From assembly GCA_016194725.1 (NCBI GenBank), contig JACQAW010000427.1, positions 1 through 31,067 on the forward strand: 31,067 nt of DNA, given 5' to 3'. Made by a program: the position numbers and the translations under genes. Source of the DNA: Deltaproteobacteria bacterium (GTDB taxonomy: Bacteria; Bdellovibrionota; UBA1018; UBA923). Under the pieces are notes generated by a model, which worked only from the letters and a program-made list of their open reading frames with translations, was not told where the DNA came from and did not search any database. This document shows positions 1-8,580 of the stretch, one piece after another; the stretch's first letter is position 1; each line of letters begins with the position of its first letter.

Positions 1-347
1 GTGCCACCACGTCCGGTCAGCTGTTCGACGACGGGCAGCGTAAAAGTCGCGGTTTTGCCCGTTCCAGTCTGAGCCGAGCCAATGACGTCGTAGCCGTCCA
101 AAATCGCCGGTATGGCCTGTTCCTGAATGGGCGTGGGTACCAGGTATCCCGCCTCTCGAATCAGCTTGAGCGATTCCTCGCCCAGCCCCAGGTCTTCAAA
201 ACCAATGATTTCACCGGGTTTCGCGGCAGCGGCTTTTGCGGCCTGAGCGTCGTCCTCATCTTCGAAATCGTCCGAATCAGTTTCGGTTTCCGTCTCGGTT
301 CCGGAGTCGGTTTCGGCTTCAGTATCTTTTTCAGTAGTCATATTCAT
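1..347 (-). CDS. DEAD-box ATP-dependent RNA helicase, N-terminal part (runs off the window)
   Basis: Only the first 115 codons lie in the window. After an acidic, low-complexity leader of about 45 residues rich in Glu, Asp, Thr and Ala comes the start of a DEAD-box core: the Q motif region (GYLVPTPIQEQAIP) followed by Walker A (AQTGTGKT). These two motifs in this spacing are diagnostic for DEAD-box RNA helicases, which unwind RNA duplexes during ribosome assembly and mRNA decay. The ATG at 347 is preferred over the in-frame ATG at 341 because an AGAGAG-type ribosome site lies 8 nt upstream. Which helicase it is (RhlE, CsdA or another) cannot be decided because the DEAD, SAT and C-terminal parts are missing. 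It diverges from the exported-protein gene at 485. Confidence 0.88.
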   Translation of the reverse strand, partial: MNMTTEKDTEAETDSGTETETETDSDDFEDEDDAQAAKAAAAKPGEIIGFEDLGLGEESLKLIREAGYLVPTPIQEQAIPAILDGYDVIGSAQTGTGKTATFTLPVVEQLTGRGG

Positions 348-484
348 TTCTAGTTCTCTCTTACCCTCATGCAGCGCAAAGCACAAATCCCATTTCAGAC
401 CGCCAGTTTGGCGCATTTTCCCATGGTCCGCTTCTTGCTCCCCTCGATTCGAAGTTCCAAACACACATTATAGGGAGATTGAAC

Positions 485-946
485 ATGAAAACAAAATCAC
501 TTTTCGCCATTGGTATCCTCCTCCTGAACGCGGCGGTCTTCGCGGATGACGCGAAAGACATTTCAAAATCCTCGGAAAACACTGGTGGCATGTCGGCAAA
601 AGACATGTCGTCCATGTCGCCCAAGGATGTCTGTCAAAAGTTAGCCCAGCTGGATGCCAAAAACCCCGCCGCCAGCAACCAGATGAACATGTTCATGTAC
701 GGCAGCACCAGCAAAACCGCGAAGACCATGCACAACGCGCATCTTGAAAAAGAAATCACCTCAGCCGACTGCAAGTCGGAAATCATCGCAGGCAACCATG
801 CTTTCGTCGTGGCGCAAGCTCCCGATAACCAGGAACGGCTGCTGCCTTTCGTGAAGCAAAGCAATATCTGGAAACTCGACGTACCCGCCTATCGCGAACT
901 TTACCGCATGGACATGCGCACGCCTGCAAGCTCCGAAAAGAAATAA
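485..946 (+). CDS. small exported protein, unknown function
   Basis: The product has 153 residues. It opens with a typical Sec signal peptide (Lys-containing start, then a hydrophobic run ending near AVFA-DD). A Ser/Met/Asp-rich linker follows, then a compact domain of about 100 residues with two cysteines (in DVCQKL and ADCKSE). The domain ends in beta-strand-like segments (HAFVVAQAP, IWKLDVPAY) that recall small periplasmic folds, but I recognise no family. The ATG at 485 is chosen over the TTG at 479 because AGGGAG sits 7 nt before it. A strong intrinsic terminator follows the stop, so the gene is probably monocistronic. Confidence 0.75.
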   Translation: MKTKSLFAIGILLLNAAVFADDAKDISKSSENTGGMSAKDMSSMSPKDVCQKLAQLDAKNPAASNQMNMFMYGSTSKTAKTMHNAHLEKEITSADCKSEIIAGNHAFVVAQAPDNQERLLPFVKQSNIWKLDVPAYRELYRMDMRTPASSEKK

Positions 947-966
947 GCACTCCTGCTCTCCATCGC

Positions 967-1000
967 GCGGATGCCCTGGCCCAGCAGGGCATCCGCTTTT
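967..1000 (+). terminator. intrinsic terminator after the exported protein
   Basis: A perfect 11-bp GC-rich stem (967-977 with 986-996) with an 8-nt loop is followed directly by TTTT. It begins 20 nt after the stop of the plus-strand gene. The minus-strand reading of the stem has no T tract, so it serves mainly the plus strand. Confidence 0.85.
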
Positions 1001-1014
1001 CTGCTGCAAGCAGC

Positions 1015-1950
1015 CTAAAAATACACGGACATCGAAAGACTTGCCCTAGATGCCAGCAACCCGGCACCGCTGAAATTCCACGCCCGTTCGAGTTGTCCAC
1101 TAAGGGGCCCGAAAATCGTTTTCACCAGCAGACAGCTCAGATTCCGGCTTCCATACTGGTAAAGCACGGCGCCGCTGACACCCAGGGCGGGAATGCTGCG
1201 TTCGCCCCAGACGGCCAGTCGCTCGCCATGCTCGTCAGGGCTTAGCCCGGAAAACGGTAACGGATGCGCCGGCGACAGCACCAGATAACTGAAACCAAAA
1301 TTCAGCACGGGCGACAGCACGTCGGCGCGCAAAGCAGAGGTTTGGGTATTGAGCCTGAGTCGGCCCGAAAGCGCCCGTGGGCCGGTGGTGATGCCTTCGT
1401 TAGTGAGGTGCTCGATGAGCTGCAGCGCCATGGTCAAAATGCGCAGGTACGCGGCCTCTCGCTCCACCTCTGAAGAGAGTGCTGGCACGTTATTTTCAGC
1501 ATCATGGCTTTGCCGGGTCAGGCCGCGAGAGCGGGAAACGGGAACACTCTCGTCGTGAACTTTCTGATCGCGCAGAAACTGGCGGGACTCCCCCAGCCAC
1601 CGCGAAACCCGGCCCCGAATCAAGGCGCGAAAATACCACAGAGCCAGCTCGTGATTGGCGTGAACGAAATCCAGGGCCTGCCGGGGAGCTTCGAGCTGAT
1701 AATGCTGCCGTTCTTCGTGCACCTGAGTCATGGCCTCGAGCCTGGCTGCGGCTTCGCGAGTGGGCTGACCGGCGAAAAAGCCGTCATCGGACCTGATTGA
1801 AATCCGCGGCAAAAGGGATTGTGAAGAACTCGCGAAATCAGGAGCCAGAATGGCCAACGGTCGAGACGCCGCCAGGCGCTGCGCAACAGCAGCCGGGGGC
1901 GTTGCAAGCGCCGCAAGAATAGTTCCGATCACACCCGCCAAACAAAGCAT
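1015..1950 (-). CDS. exported protein, possibly outer-membrane associated, unknown function
   Basis: The product has 311 residues. It begins with a hydrophobic stretch (MLCLAGVIGTILAAL ... AVAQ) that looks like a signal peptide. The middle is rich in Arg, Glu and Leu and probably helical. The C-terminal third contains short alternating segments (LNFGFSYLVLSP, GVSGAVLYQYG) and ends in Phe (SMSVYF), a pattern seen at the end of outer-membrane beta-barrel proteins; this is only suggestive. The ATG at 1950 is the only ATG near the start and has no clear ribosome site; a non-ATG start up to 12 codons upstream would give the signal peptide a basic n-region (RLVRQLHLARA). It lies 78 nt downstream of the RlmL-type gene on the same strand and may be cotranscribed. 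No family recognised. Confidence 0.6.
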   Translation of the reverse strand: MLCLAGVIGTILAALATPPAAVAQRLAASRPLAILAPDFASSSQSLLPRISIRSDDGFFAGQPTREAAARLEAMTQVHEERQHYQLEAPRQALDFVHANHELALWYFRALIRGRVSRWLGESRQFLRDQKVHDESVPVSRSRGLTRQSHDAENNVPALSSEVEREAAYLRILTMALQLIEHLTNEGITTGPRALSGRLRLNTQTSALRADVLSPVLNFGFSYLVLSPAHPLPFSGLSPDEHGERLAVWGERSIPALGVSGAVLYQYGSRNLSCLLVKTIFGPLSGQLERAWNFSGAGLLASRASLSMSVYF

Positions 1951-2028
1951 CGCACGCGCAAGATGCAGTTGGCGTACCAGACGCCATGATCGTGCAAATC
2001 AGCATCCAGCCCCGTGACCCGTTGGTAA

Positions 2029-3234
2029 TCAGTACAGATCGTATTTCAAGAGCCGGCAATCAATCGGCCCATTGAACAGCTCAATTCTGCGCGCCGCCCG
2101 CAGCCCGACTTGCTTTGCCAGCTCCAGATTACCGGTAAAGATAAACGCGGTATAACCCTTCATCCTTTGCTTAAAAAGATCACCCAGCATCGTGTACAGG
2201 CTCTTGAGCTCCTCGACCTCGCCCAGACGTACTCCATATGGAGGATTGACGATCAGGGTTCCGGGTTTGTCGCCCACCGGCGCCAGGCTTTCGAGCCCGC
2301 GCTTTTCGAAATGCACCAGCTTGGTCAGTCCCGCGCGTTTTGAATTTTCCAGGGCGGTGGCGATGGCGTCGCGGTCCTGGTCAAAGCCCAGAATCGGCGC
2401 TTCGATGCGACGATTGATTTTCGCGCGGGCCTCGTCCACGACCCGCGTCCACAAGGCCTCGTCAAAATCAGGCCAGCTGAAAAAGCCAAACCGCTCGCGA
2501 AAAAGACCGGGAGCGATCTTGAGCGCCGTCAAACCCGCTTCAAGCGGCAACGTGCCCGAGCCGCACATGGGATCGATGAAAGGAGTTGCCGTGTCCCAGC
2601 CGCTAAGCTCGATGATCGCCGCCGCGAGCGTCTCTTTCAAAGGAGCGCCCGCGTCGCGCAGCCGATAACCACGTTCGTGCAGGCTGACGCCAGATGAGTC
2701 GAGGCTCAAAATGCAACGCCCCCCGTGCAGATAGGCCACCACCTGGATATCGGGCTGCTCGGCGTCGACATTCGGCCGCGCACCCTGCTTCTGGCGCAGC
2801 TGATCGACGATCGCGTCCTTGACTTTCAGCGCGGCAAACCTGGAATTGTTCAAGCGTTCGCGCAGGGGCTCGGGGTCGCCGGGAAGGCGCGGCCGAGGCA
2901 GGTTTTCAGCTCCCATTGTTCTTCGCAAAGTTTTGCTGCCGGCGATGGTGCAGTCGACCGCGAAGGTCATCTGGGGATTGAGATAGTTTTCCCATTTGAT
3001 GCGGCGAACCTGGTCGTAAAGCATCTCGGGAGTTTTGGCGGCGAATTCGCGTATGGGCATCAGAACGCGAGTAGCGGTGCGCAGGTGCAAGTTCGCCCGA
3101 TAGAGCAGCTCGTTCGCACCTTCGAAATACACGCCCCCAAACGACTGTTCGATGTTCTCAGCGCCCAGGCGCTTGAGCTCTTCGGCCGTGATGGATTCGA
3201 TTCCCTTGGCAGTTGTCGCAAAATATCGTGCCAT
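2029..3234 (-). CDS. rlmL: RlmL/YpsC-type 23S rRNA (guanine-N2) methyltransferase
   Basis: The product is a 401-residue SAM-dependent methyltransferase of the THUMP plus UPF0020 type, which makes m2G in 23S rRNA (G2445 in E. coli). An N-terminal ferredoxin-like/THUMP region (about 1-175) is followed by the Rossmann catalytic domain with DPMCGSGT at 221-228 and the catalytic NPPYG at 330-334. The length equals the single-domain form (YpsC-like or RlmL N-half) without the RlmK half. The start is moved to ATG 3234 (MARYFATTAKG), which has AAGGG about 8 nt upstream, instead of the upstream TTG/ATG-type codons. Residues about 101-128 form a basic, Pro-rich insertion in the THUMP region. The exact target base is inferred from the family. 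Confidence 0.88.
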   Translation of the reverse strand: MARYFATTAKGIESITAEELKRLGAENIEQSFGGVYFEGANELLYRANLHLRTATRVLMPIREFAAKTPEMLYDQVRRIKWENYLNPQMTFAVDCTIAGSKTLRRTMGAENLPRPRLPGDPEPLRERLNNSRFAALKVKDAIVDQLRQKQGARPNVDAEQPDIQVVAYLHGGRCILSLDSSGVSLHERGYRLRDAGAPLKETLAAAIIELSGWDTATPFIDPMCGSGTLPLEAGLTALKIAPGLFRERFGFFSWPDFDEALWTRVVDEARAKINRRIEAPILGFDQDRDAIATALENSKRAGLTKLVHFEKRGLESLAPVGDKPGTLIVNPPYGVRLGEVEELKSLYTMLGDLFKQRMKGYTAFIFTGNLELAKQVGLRAARRIELFNGPIDCRLLKYDLY

Positions 3235-3310
3235 TTGAGTACCCTTGGTTAGGGGCACCCTTATCGCAGGTGGCTTTTGAATGCATTAGCTGTTAAGAGC
3301 TTTGCTCAAA

Positions 3311-4051
3311 ATGACCCTGAAGCTCATTTATATTTTTTGCGCAGTGGTTTTGGACGGCTTGGCTGGGCTTTCGGGCGGCCTGCTACCCCCTGCGTTCGTG
3401 CATCGTCACATCGCCAGCCTGCTGGCCTTTGCGGCGGGCACCTTGACCGGGGCCGCCTTTCTGGATCTGCTGCCCGAGGCGCTGCATTCCAATGGGGCCT
3501 CGACCGTTGCCGTCATGACGGCCTGCCTGGGCGGCTTTGTCGGCTTCTATGTCATTGAAGCGTTTCTGGGCAGCCACGCCACCGGACAGGGCGGCCACAA
3601 GCACAGCACCATTGGCCCAATGATCCTGATCGGTGACGCGATTCACAATGCGACCGACGGCGTCGCCCTCGCGGCGGCTTTCATGGCCGACACCAAAACC
3701 GGCATTGCCACGACGCTGGCCGTGCTGGTGCATGAGCTGCCTCAGGAGATCGGCGATTTCGCGATTCTGGTTTCGCACGGGTATTCGCGCAAGCGTGCGC
3801 TCTTCTGGCTGTTCCTGGTGCAGTTTTCAGCGCTCATCGGCGCGCTGGGCGCGCTGTGGGTGGCCCGGCTCACGGCTGAGGCGGCGCCGATTCTGCTGGC
3901 CGTGTCGGCGGGCGGCTTCATTTACATTGCCGCGGCGGATTTACTGCCCGAGTTGCAGCGCCAGAAGCCCAATGGCGGGGCGCTCACTAAACTGTTATCA
4001 TTTTGTAGCGGCCTGCTCATCATAGCTGCGCTGCAGTTTGGCCTGCGCTAA
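3311..4051 (+). CDS. ZIP family divalent metal transporter
   Basis: The product is a 246-residue inner-membrane protein with about eight hydrophobic segments. The two signature metal-site helices of ZIP transporters are present: HNATDGVALAAAF (near residue 112) and HELPQEIGDFAIL (near residue 140). A short His-containing loop (GQGGHKHS) precedes the first one, as is usual for ZIP proteins. These carry Zn2+ or related metals into the cytoplasm. The ATG at 3311 is preferred to the TTG at 3302 because an AAGAG element is 11 nt from the ATG but only 2 nt from the TTG. The gene diverges from the RlmL-type gene, with 76 nt between starts. Substrate specificity is not readable from sequence. Confidence 0.9.
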   Translation: MTLKLIYIFCAVVLDGLAGLSGGLLPPAFVHRHIASLLAFAAGTLTGAAFLDLLPEALHSNGASTVAVMTACLGGFVGFYVIEAFLGSHATGQGGHKHSTIGPMILIGDAIHNATDGVALAAAFMADTKTGIATTLAVLVHELPQEIGDFAILVSHGYSRKRALFWLFLVQFSALIGALGALWVARLTAEAAPILLAVSAGGFIYIAAADLLPELQRQKPNGGALTKLLSFCSGLLIIAALQFGLR

Positions 4052-4094
4052 TAAAAGCCTTGCTTGATCTGATTCTCAAACTACAACTGGCTGT

Positions 4095-5231
4095 ATGAGA
4101 GTCGCGCAGATTGCCCCTCTTTTCGAGAGCGTTCCGCCCAGGCTATACGGCGGTACCGAGCGCGTCATCCATAATCTAACCAACGGACTGACCGCGCTGG
4201 GTATCGACGTTTCGATTTTCTGCAGCGGCGACTCCACGGTCGTGGGCAACATTGAGGCGGTCTGGCCCGAGGCGCTGCGGCTGTCGTCGCGCAAAATAAT
4301 GGATCCCTTCGCCTATCAGTTCCGGATGCTCGACGCGGTCGCGCGGCGCGCGGACTCCTTTGACATCATTCACAACCACTTTGATTACCCCATGCTGCTG
4401 CTCCAGCGCCTGACCACCACGCCGGTTCTGAGCACGATGCACTACCGCATGGACATGCCCGACCTGCCCGCGGCTCTGGCGGGGCATGAAACTTGTCCGC
4501 TGGTCAGTATCAGCAACTCCCAGCGCAAACCTCTGCCGCAGCTGAACTGGGTCAGCACGATTCTGCACGGGCTCGATATCGCAAGCTTCAAAGTTCATCC
4601 CGACCCGGGGCGCTACCTGGCTTTTCTGGGACGCTTTTCGCCCGAAAAAGGCGCGCACTGGGCCATCGACATCGCTTTTGAGACAGGAATACCGCTCATG
4701 ATGGCGGCCAAGATCGACGACGAGAACCTCGAATATTTCGAGCAGCGTATCAAGCCGCGCATCGATGGCCGCTTTATTCAGTATGTGGGCGAAATCAACG
4801 AGGCGCAAAAATCCGAATTCCTGGGCAAGGCCGTGGCGCTGCTGAACCCGATCAACTGGCCGGAGCCTTTTGGCCTGGTCATGATCGAGGCCATGGCCTG
4901 CGGCACCCCCGTGCTTGGCCGTCCAGCGGGTGCCGCGCCCGAAATCGTGCATGAGGGTTTGACGGGCTTTCTGCGCTGGAACATCCATGAGCTCGCAGGC
5001 CTGGTGGAAGCCGCGCGCAGGTTGGACCGGGCCGCCATTCGTCGCTACGCACATGAACATTTTTCGATCGAGCGCATGACGCGGGAGTATCTCAATGTCT
5101 ACAGACGACTCATCGCTCCGCAAGAAAAGTCAGACCAACCGCCGAACTCTGGGCGAGTGGCTGACAATCGACGGAATATCCTACATTCCGTCGACGGTTC
5201 TGCTGACGGGAATTTTAAAAGTATCGCTTAA
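4095..5231 (+). CDS. glycosyltransferase family 4 (GT-B fold)
   Basis: The product is a 378-residue GT-B transferase. The N-terminal half starts directly in the Rossmann domain with the acceptor-side glycine motif YGGTERV (residues 18-24). The C-terminal half carries FLGRFSPEKG and the donor-sugar-binding motif EPFGLVMIEAMACGTPV, followed by GRPAGAAPEIV, all typical of GT4. It likely transfers a sugar from a nucleotide-sugar to a glycan, glycolipid or small acceptor. The last ~45 residues, after the natural end near YLNVYRRLI, are low-complexity and are encoded entirely within the next gene in another frame. This suggests the original stop was lost and the tail is not functional. It forms an operon with the debranching-type gene downstream, a pairing that points to glucan metabolism. 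Confidence 0.88.
   Translation: MRVAQIAPLFESVPPRLYGGTERVIHNLTNGLTALGIDVSIFCSGDSTVVGNIEAVWPEALRLSSRKIMDPFAYQFRMLDAVARRADSFDIIHNHFDYPMLLLQRLTTTPVLSTMHYRMDMPDLPAALAGHETCPLVSISNSQRKPLPQLNWVSTILHGLDIASFKVHPDPGRYLAFLGRFSPEKGAHWAIDIAFETGIPLMMAAKIDDENLEYFEQRIKPRIDGRFIQYVGEINEAQKSEFLGKAVALLNPINWPEPFGLVMIEAMACGTPVLGRPAGAAPEIVHEGLTGFLRWNIHELAGLVEAARRLDRAAIRRYAHEHFSIERMTREYLNVYRRLIAPQEKSDQPPNSGRVADNRRNILHSVDGSADGNFKSIA
5083..5094 (+). promoter_or_regulatory. ribosome binding site deciding the start of the debranching-enzyme gene
   Basis: GGGAG at 5083-5087 is 7 nt before the ATG at 5095. It lies inside the glycosyltransferase reading frame and supports the early start and hence the 137-nt overlap. Confidence 0.6.
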
Positions 5232-7350
5232 GGACAATTTTCTTTTCGCGATGCTCGACGCCAAGGGCGAGTCACCCCGCGTTTACCGCGCTGAGCTTGG
5301 CATTTACGTCTCGGACACGCGCTATCTTTCGCACTGGGAAATGAGCGTGAACGGCGAGCAGCTCGTTTATCTTTCGCATGAGCTGCGCGGCCAGGGCAAC
5401 GCGTGCGTGTTTTCGATGACCAACCGCGACCTGCCGTCCATCGACGGCAAAACCCGCATTCAACGCGATTCTTTGTTGATTCGCCGCGTACTGACGCTGT
5501 ACCAGGATACGGTTTTCGAACATCTGGAATTCACGAACTACGACGTCATCGACCACGAGCTCGAGATCGAGCAAAACATGGGCAGCTCGTTCGACGACAT
5601 CTTCGAGGTGCGCGGCGTGCAGCGCTCCGAGCGCGGGCGCGTGCTGCCGCCCGTAGTCGACGACCACGGCATGGTATTTGGCTATGAGGGGCTCGACGGC
5701 ATCACGCGCCACACGTTCGTGCAGACCAATACCGGCAGCAAGTGCGAGGCCTACGGGCAGTCGGCGGCCATAACCTCGCGCATCATCGTGCCCGCCAAGG
5801 GCCGCGCGGACATGAAAACCGTCGTATCGTTCGATGTCCGTTCGAACGAGAGAATTTTTGAAGACAATTTCGAGATCATCACGGTGTCAGAGCACTTGAA
5901 GATTCTCGAAGACCTTTCTCAGCACGCGTACCTGGGCGAGTTCAAGATACGCTCAGACAACGTCATCTTCGACCGCAGCATGAAAAACGCGCGCATGGAC
6001 ATCGAGATGCTCACTACCTATGAGCCCTCGTCGAAGCTGGTCTATCCCTATGCCGGAATTCCCTGGTTCTCGGCACCCTTTGGGCGCGACGGGCTGATTA
6101 CGGCCTACCAGACCCTGCCGTTTTACCCGCGCTTGGCCCAGGGCGTTTTGGAATATGTTTTTCAAACTATCGGCACAAAGGTCGACGCATTCACCGACGA
6201 AGAACCCGGAAAAATTTTTCACGAGCTGCGGCGGGGCGAGATGGCGAATCTTCGCCAGATTCCCTACATTCCCTATTACGGATCGGTCGACGCCACGCCC
6301 CTGGCGCTTATTTTACTCGGGGAATACCTGGCCTGGACACACGATGAAAAAAGCCTGCGCACCTGGTGGCCCAGCGTGCGCAAAGCCATGGACTGGATGG
6401 ACCAGTGGGGTGACCGTGATGGTGACGGCTTCATCGAGTACATCAAGCGCTCGCCGGCCGGCCTGGACAACCAGGGCTGGAAAGACTCACACAACTCGAT
6501 CATGTACGCCAACGGCGTGCTGGCCCAGCCGCCTATCGAGCTGTGCGAAGTTCAAGCCTATGCGTACCGGGCCAGGCTCGAGGTGGCCGCGCTTGCGCGC
6601 TTTCTGGGCGAAAGCGATTTTGCTGACGCGCTCAACAAACGCGCGGCGGCGTCAAAGGCTGAATTTCGCGCCGCCTTCTGGGACCCAACCGAAAACTACG
6701 TCTACCTGGCCCGCGACGGCCACAAAGAGCCCTGCCGGGTGATGAGCTCCAACCAGGGTCACTGTCTGTGGGGCGGCATTCTTGACGCGGCGGATGCCCA
6801 GCTCGTAGCCGACCATCTGATGTCGGCGCGGCTTTTCAGCGGCTATGGCGTGCGTACGCTGGCCGCCGACGAGAAATCGTACAACCCGCTTTCGTATCAC
6901 AATGGCAGCGTGTGGCCGCACGACAACAGCCTGATCCTCGAGGGCCTTCGGCGCTACGACCAGATTCGTCATCTGCAAACGCTGACTGACGCGCTGTTTG
7001 ACGTCGTGGCCATGAGTGATGACTATCGGCTGCCCGAGCTGTTCTGCGGCTTTCGACGGCGCACCCGCGAACCTCCGGTCCCTTACGAGGTGGCGTGCAG
7101 GCCACAGGCCTGGGCCGCGGGCTCGATGTTTCTCATGATCAAGGCGATGTTCGGGCTGGGAATGTCGTTTCGCCAATCGGAGATCATCTTTCAGTCACCC
7201 ATATTGCCATCGAGCGTGAACTCGGTCGAAATCGACGGGCTTCGTATCCGCGACACCGAATTCAACCTGGTCATCACCCGAGGGCACGACACCTGCCACG
7301 TCGAGGTCACCCGCCGTTCAGGGCCAATGCGAATCCTGGTTCAAAAGTAA
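5095..7350 (+). CDS. glycogen-debranching-type amylo-alpha-1,6-glucosidase
   Basis: The product has 751 residues. The N-terminal third matches the beta-sandwich domain of bacterial GDE-like proteins (SLKDNFLFAMLDAKGE, then LGIYVSDTRYLSHWEMSVNG). The C-terminal two-thirds is an (alpha/alpha)6 glycosidase domain with WFSAPFGRDGLIT near residue 330, NQGWKDSHNS near 460 and YHNGSVWPHDN near 600. These are the conserved motifs of the amylo-alpha-1,6-glucosidase / MGH1-like group, which removes alpha-1,6 branches or acts on related glucosides. No signal peptide is seen, so it is probably cytoplasmic. The start at 5095 has a good ribosome site; conserved sequence begins only about 40 codons later. 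The neighbouring GT4 suggests a joint role in storage-glucan or compatible-solute metabolism. The last 10 nt overlap the convergent PHP gene. Confidence 0.88.
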   Translation: MSTDDSSLRKKSQTNRRTLGEWLTIDGISYIPSTVLLTGILKVSLKDNFLFAMLDAKGESPRVYRAELGIYVSDTRYLSHWEMSVNGEQLVYLSHELRGQGNACVFSMTNRDLPSIDGKTRIQRDSLLIRRVLTLYQDTVFEHLEFTNYDVIDHELEIEQNMGSSFDDIFEVRGVQRSERGRVLPPVVDDHGMVFGYEGLDGITRHTFVQTNTGSKCEAYGQSAAITSRIIVPAKGRADMKTVVSFDVRSNERIFEDNFEIITVSEHLKILEDLSQHAYLGEFKIRSDNVIFDRSMKNARMDIEMLTTYEPSSKLVYPYAGIPWFSAPFGRDGLITAYQTLPFYPRLAQGVLEYVFQTIGTKVDAFTDEEPGKIFHELRRGEMANLRQIPYIPYYGSVDATPLALILLGEYLAWTHDEKSLRTWWPSVRKAMDWMDQWGDRDGDGFIEYIKRSPAGLDNQGWKDSHNSIMYANGVLAQPPIELCEVQAYAYRARLEVAALARFLGESDFADALNKRAAASKAEFRAAFWDPTENYVYLARDGHKEPCRVMSSNQGHCLWGGILDAADAQLVADHLMSARLFSGYGVRTLAADEKSYNPLSYHNGSVWPHDNSLILEGLRRYDQIRHLQTLTDALFDVVAMSDDYRLPELFCGFRRRTREPPVPYEVACRPQAWAAGSMFLMIKAMFGLGMSFRQSEIIFQSPILPSSVNSVEIDGLRIRDTEFNLVITRGHDTCHVEVTRRSGPMRILVQK
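5169..5193 (+). repeat. inverted repeat inside the two-frame overlap
   Basis: Perfect 9-bp arms (5169-5177 and 5185-5193) with a 7-nt loop lie within the region coding in two frames. The hairpin would form in the bicistronic mRNA about 75 nt downstream of the second start codon. Confidence 0.5.
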
Positions 7351-8513
7351 ATCGGGTTGCTGATCGCGACAGGCAGTCCTTCCGCATGCCCGGCCCAGTC
7401 GATGGGCTCGAAGAGCTCGACGTGCATCGCCTGCGAATGAGTCGTGCGCTTGACCTCAAGCGTCGTCTCGAGACCACCGCCGCTAAGCTCCTCTTCCAGC
7501 AAAACCGTGTACGGTTTTTTCGCCGATTCGCCCAGGCCATAAACGACCGCGAACATTCCGCCGGCACCGCTGATATGAACGCCGATACGCACCACGTCGC
7601 CCGCGGCAACACCCTCGATGGCGTCACCCATTTCATAGCTGCGGCCAGCGAACTCTCCGGTCAGGCCGATTCGCAGCCTGCCATGCTTCACGTTGGAAAG
7701 CGCCACCACGCGGCCCCGCGCAATCGCGCTCATGACGTCGGCAGCGGAGTTCGAGTCGGCGTTCACCAGATTCGTGGGTTCACTGAACAGGTCGCGCAAA
7801 AAATCGCCGCGCTTGACGCAATCCCACCCCTGACAAGCATGGTGGTCCGAGCCGCCGAGCGCCACCATACGGCTGCCTTCGGCCAAACGCCGCAGCCACC
7901 ACATGCGAGTCTTGGACGCGCTTTCGTACTCGGGAACAATGGCTTCGGCCGCATCGGCACCCAGGCTGGCATCGGCTCCCTCTGGCTGATACATCTTGAA
8001 GCCAGGGTGATTTACGACTACGAGCGAGTTCTGGCCGCGCACTCGCGCGCGCTCATGAATGCCTTGAATCATCTGGCGCGCATCGGCCTGCACATCGGCC
8101 TTGGCCCTCTGCTTTTCGGGGTCAACCGGAAGGTAGCTGTCGGTGGCCGCTTGCACGGGAGGATTCAGCAGCCCCAGGTGCAACGACTTGTGGGTCGTCC
8201 ATTCTTCGCCGCAGATCAAAACCAACTTGCTCGAGGCATTTTCAAACAAGGAATCAAAGCAGGTGGCCACCGAGTTGTGCTCGGTTACGATCATCGCGTC
8301 CAGGCCCAGCTTGCCGCCCCGTTCGATGAGCTCGCGTATGCCTTCCTGCCGATAGGAGTCCCGGGGGTCGTGGTGCGAAGGGTCGCGTGAAAAATCGACG
8401 TCGGTGGTGGTGTGGTAGTGCTGGCCCACCAGGTACCATTCTGAGGCCGATACCGGCACCGAAAAAACCACTGCAATTACAATAACAAAGCCCAAGCCAA
8501 ATCTGGCACTCAT
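7341..8513 (-). CDS. exported PHP-domain metal-dependent phosphoesterase
   Basis: The product has 390 residues with a signal peptide (MSARFGLGFVIVIAVVFSVPVSA-SE). It then shows the PHP metal ligand series in order: HYHTTTD, VTEHNS, ICGEEWT, VVNHPG and LGGSDHH. PHP proteins use a tri-metal centre to hydrolyse phosphoesters; exported members occur as stand-alone enzymes of unknown substrate. A beta-rich C-terminal domain of about 120 residues follows and may bind a ligand. The ATG at 8513 is chosen because a GGGGGA-type site lies just upstream and the signal peptide starts there. An open frame continues upstream but runs through the divergent FecR gene. It converges on and overlaps the debranching gene by 10 nt. 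Confidence 0.82.
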   Translation of the reverse strand: MSARFGLGFVIVIAVVFSVPVSASEWYLVGQHYHTTTDVDFSRDPSHHDPRDSYRQEGIRELIERGGKLGLDAMIVTEHNSVATCFDSLFENASSKLVLICGEEWTTHKSLHLGLLNPPVQAATDSYLPVDPEKQRAKADVQADARQMIQGIHERARVRGQNSLVVVNHPGFKMYQPEGADASLGADAAEAIVPEYESASKTRMWWLRRLAEGSRMVALGGSDHHACQGWDCVKRGDFLRDLFSEPTNLVNADSNSAADVMSAIARGRVVALSNVKHGRLRIGLTGEFAGRSYEMGDAIEGVAAGDVVRIGVHISGAGGMFAVVYGLGESAKKPYTVLLEEELSGGGLETTLEVKRTTHSQAMHVELFEPIDWAGHAEGLPVAISNPIYF

Positions 8514-8550
8514 TCTCGTTCCCCCCAGAGCACAAAGGCCTACAGCATGG

Positions 8551-8576
8551 TAAAATAAAGGTCTATTTAAAAGGAG
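8551..8576 (+). promoter_or_regulatory. putative -10 element and strong ribosome site of the FecR-protein gene
   Basis: TAAAAT at 8551-8556 resembles a sigma-70 -10 box, though no convincing -35 is seen. AAGGAG at 8571-8576 is a canonical Shine-Dalgarno 4 nt before the ATG at 8581. Confidence 0.45.
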
Positions 8577-8580
8577 TTTC

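Noticed and set aside
4176..5123. Minus-strand open frame opposite the GT4 gene
   Set aside because: Shadow frame, with no motif and with composition typical of antisense reading in GC-rich DNA.
7095..8390. Plus-strand open frame of 431 codons opposite the PHP gene
   Set aside because: Its sequence is His/Arg/Gln-rich shadow coding; the opposite strand has all PHP motifs.
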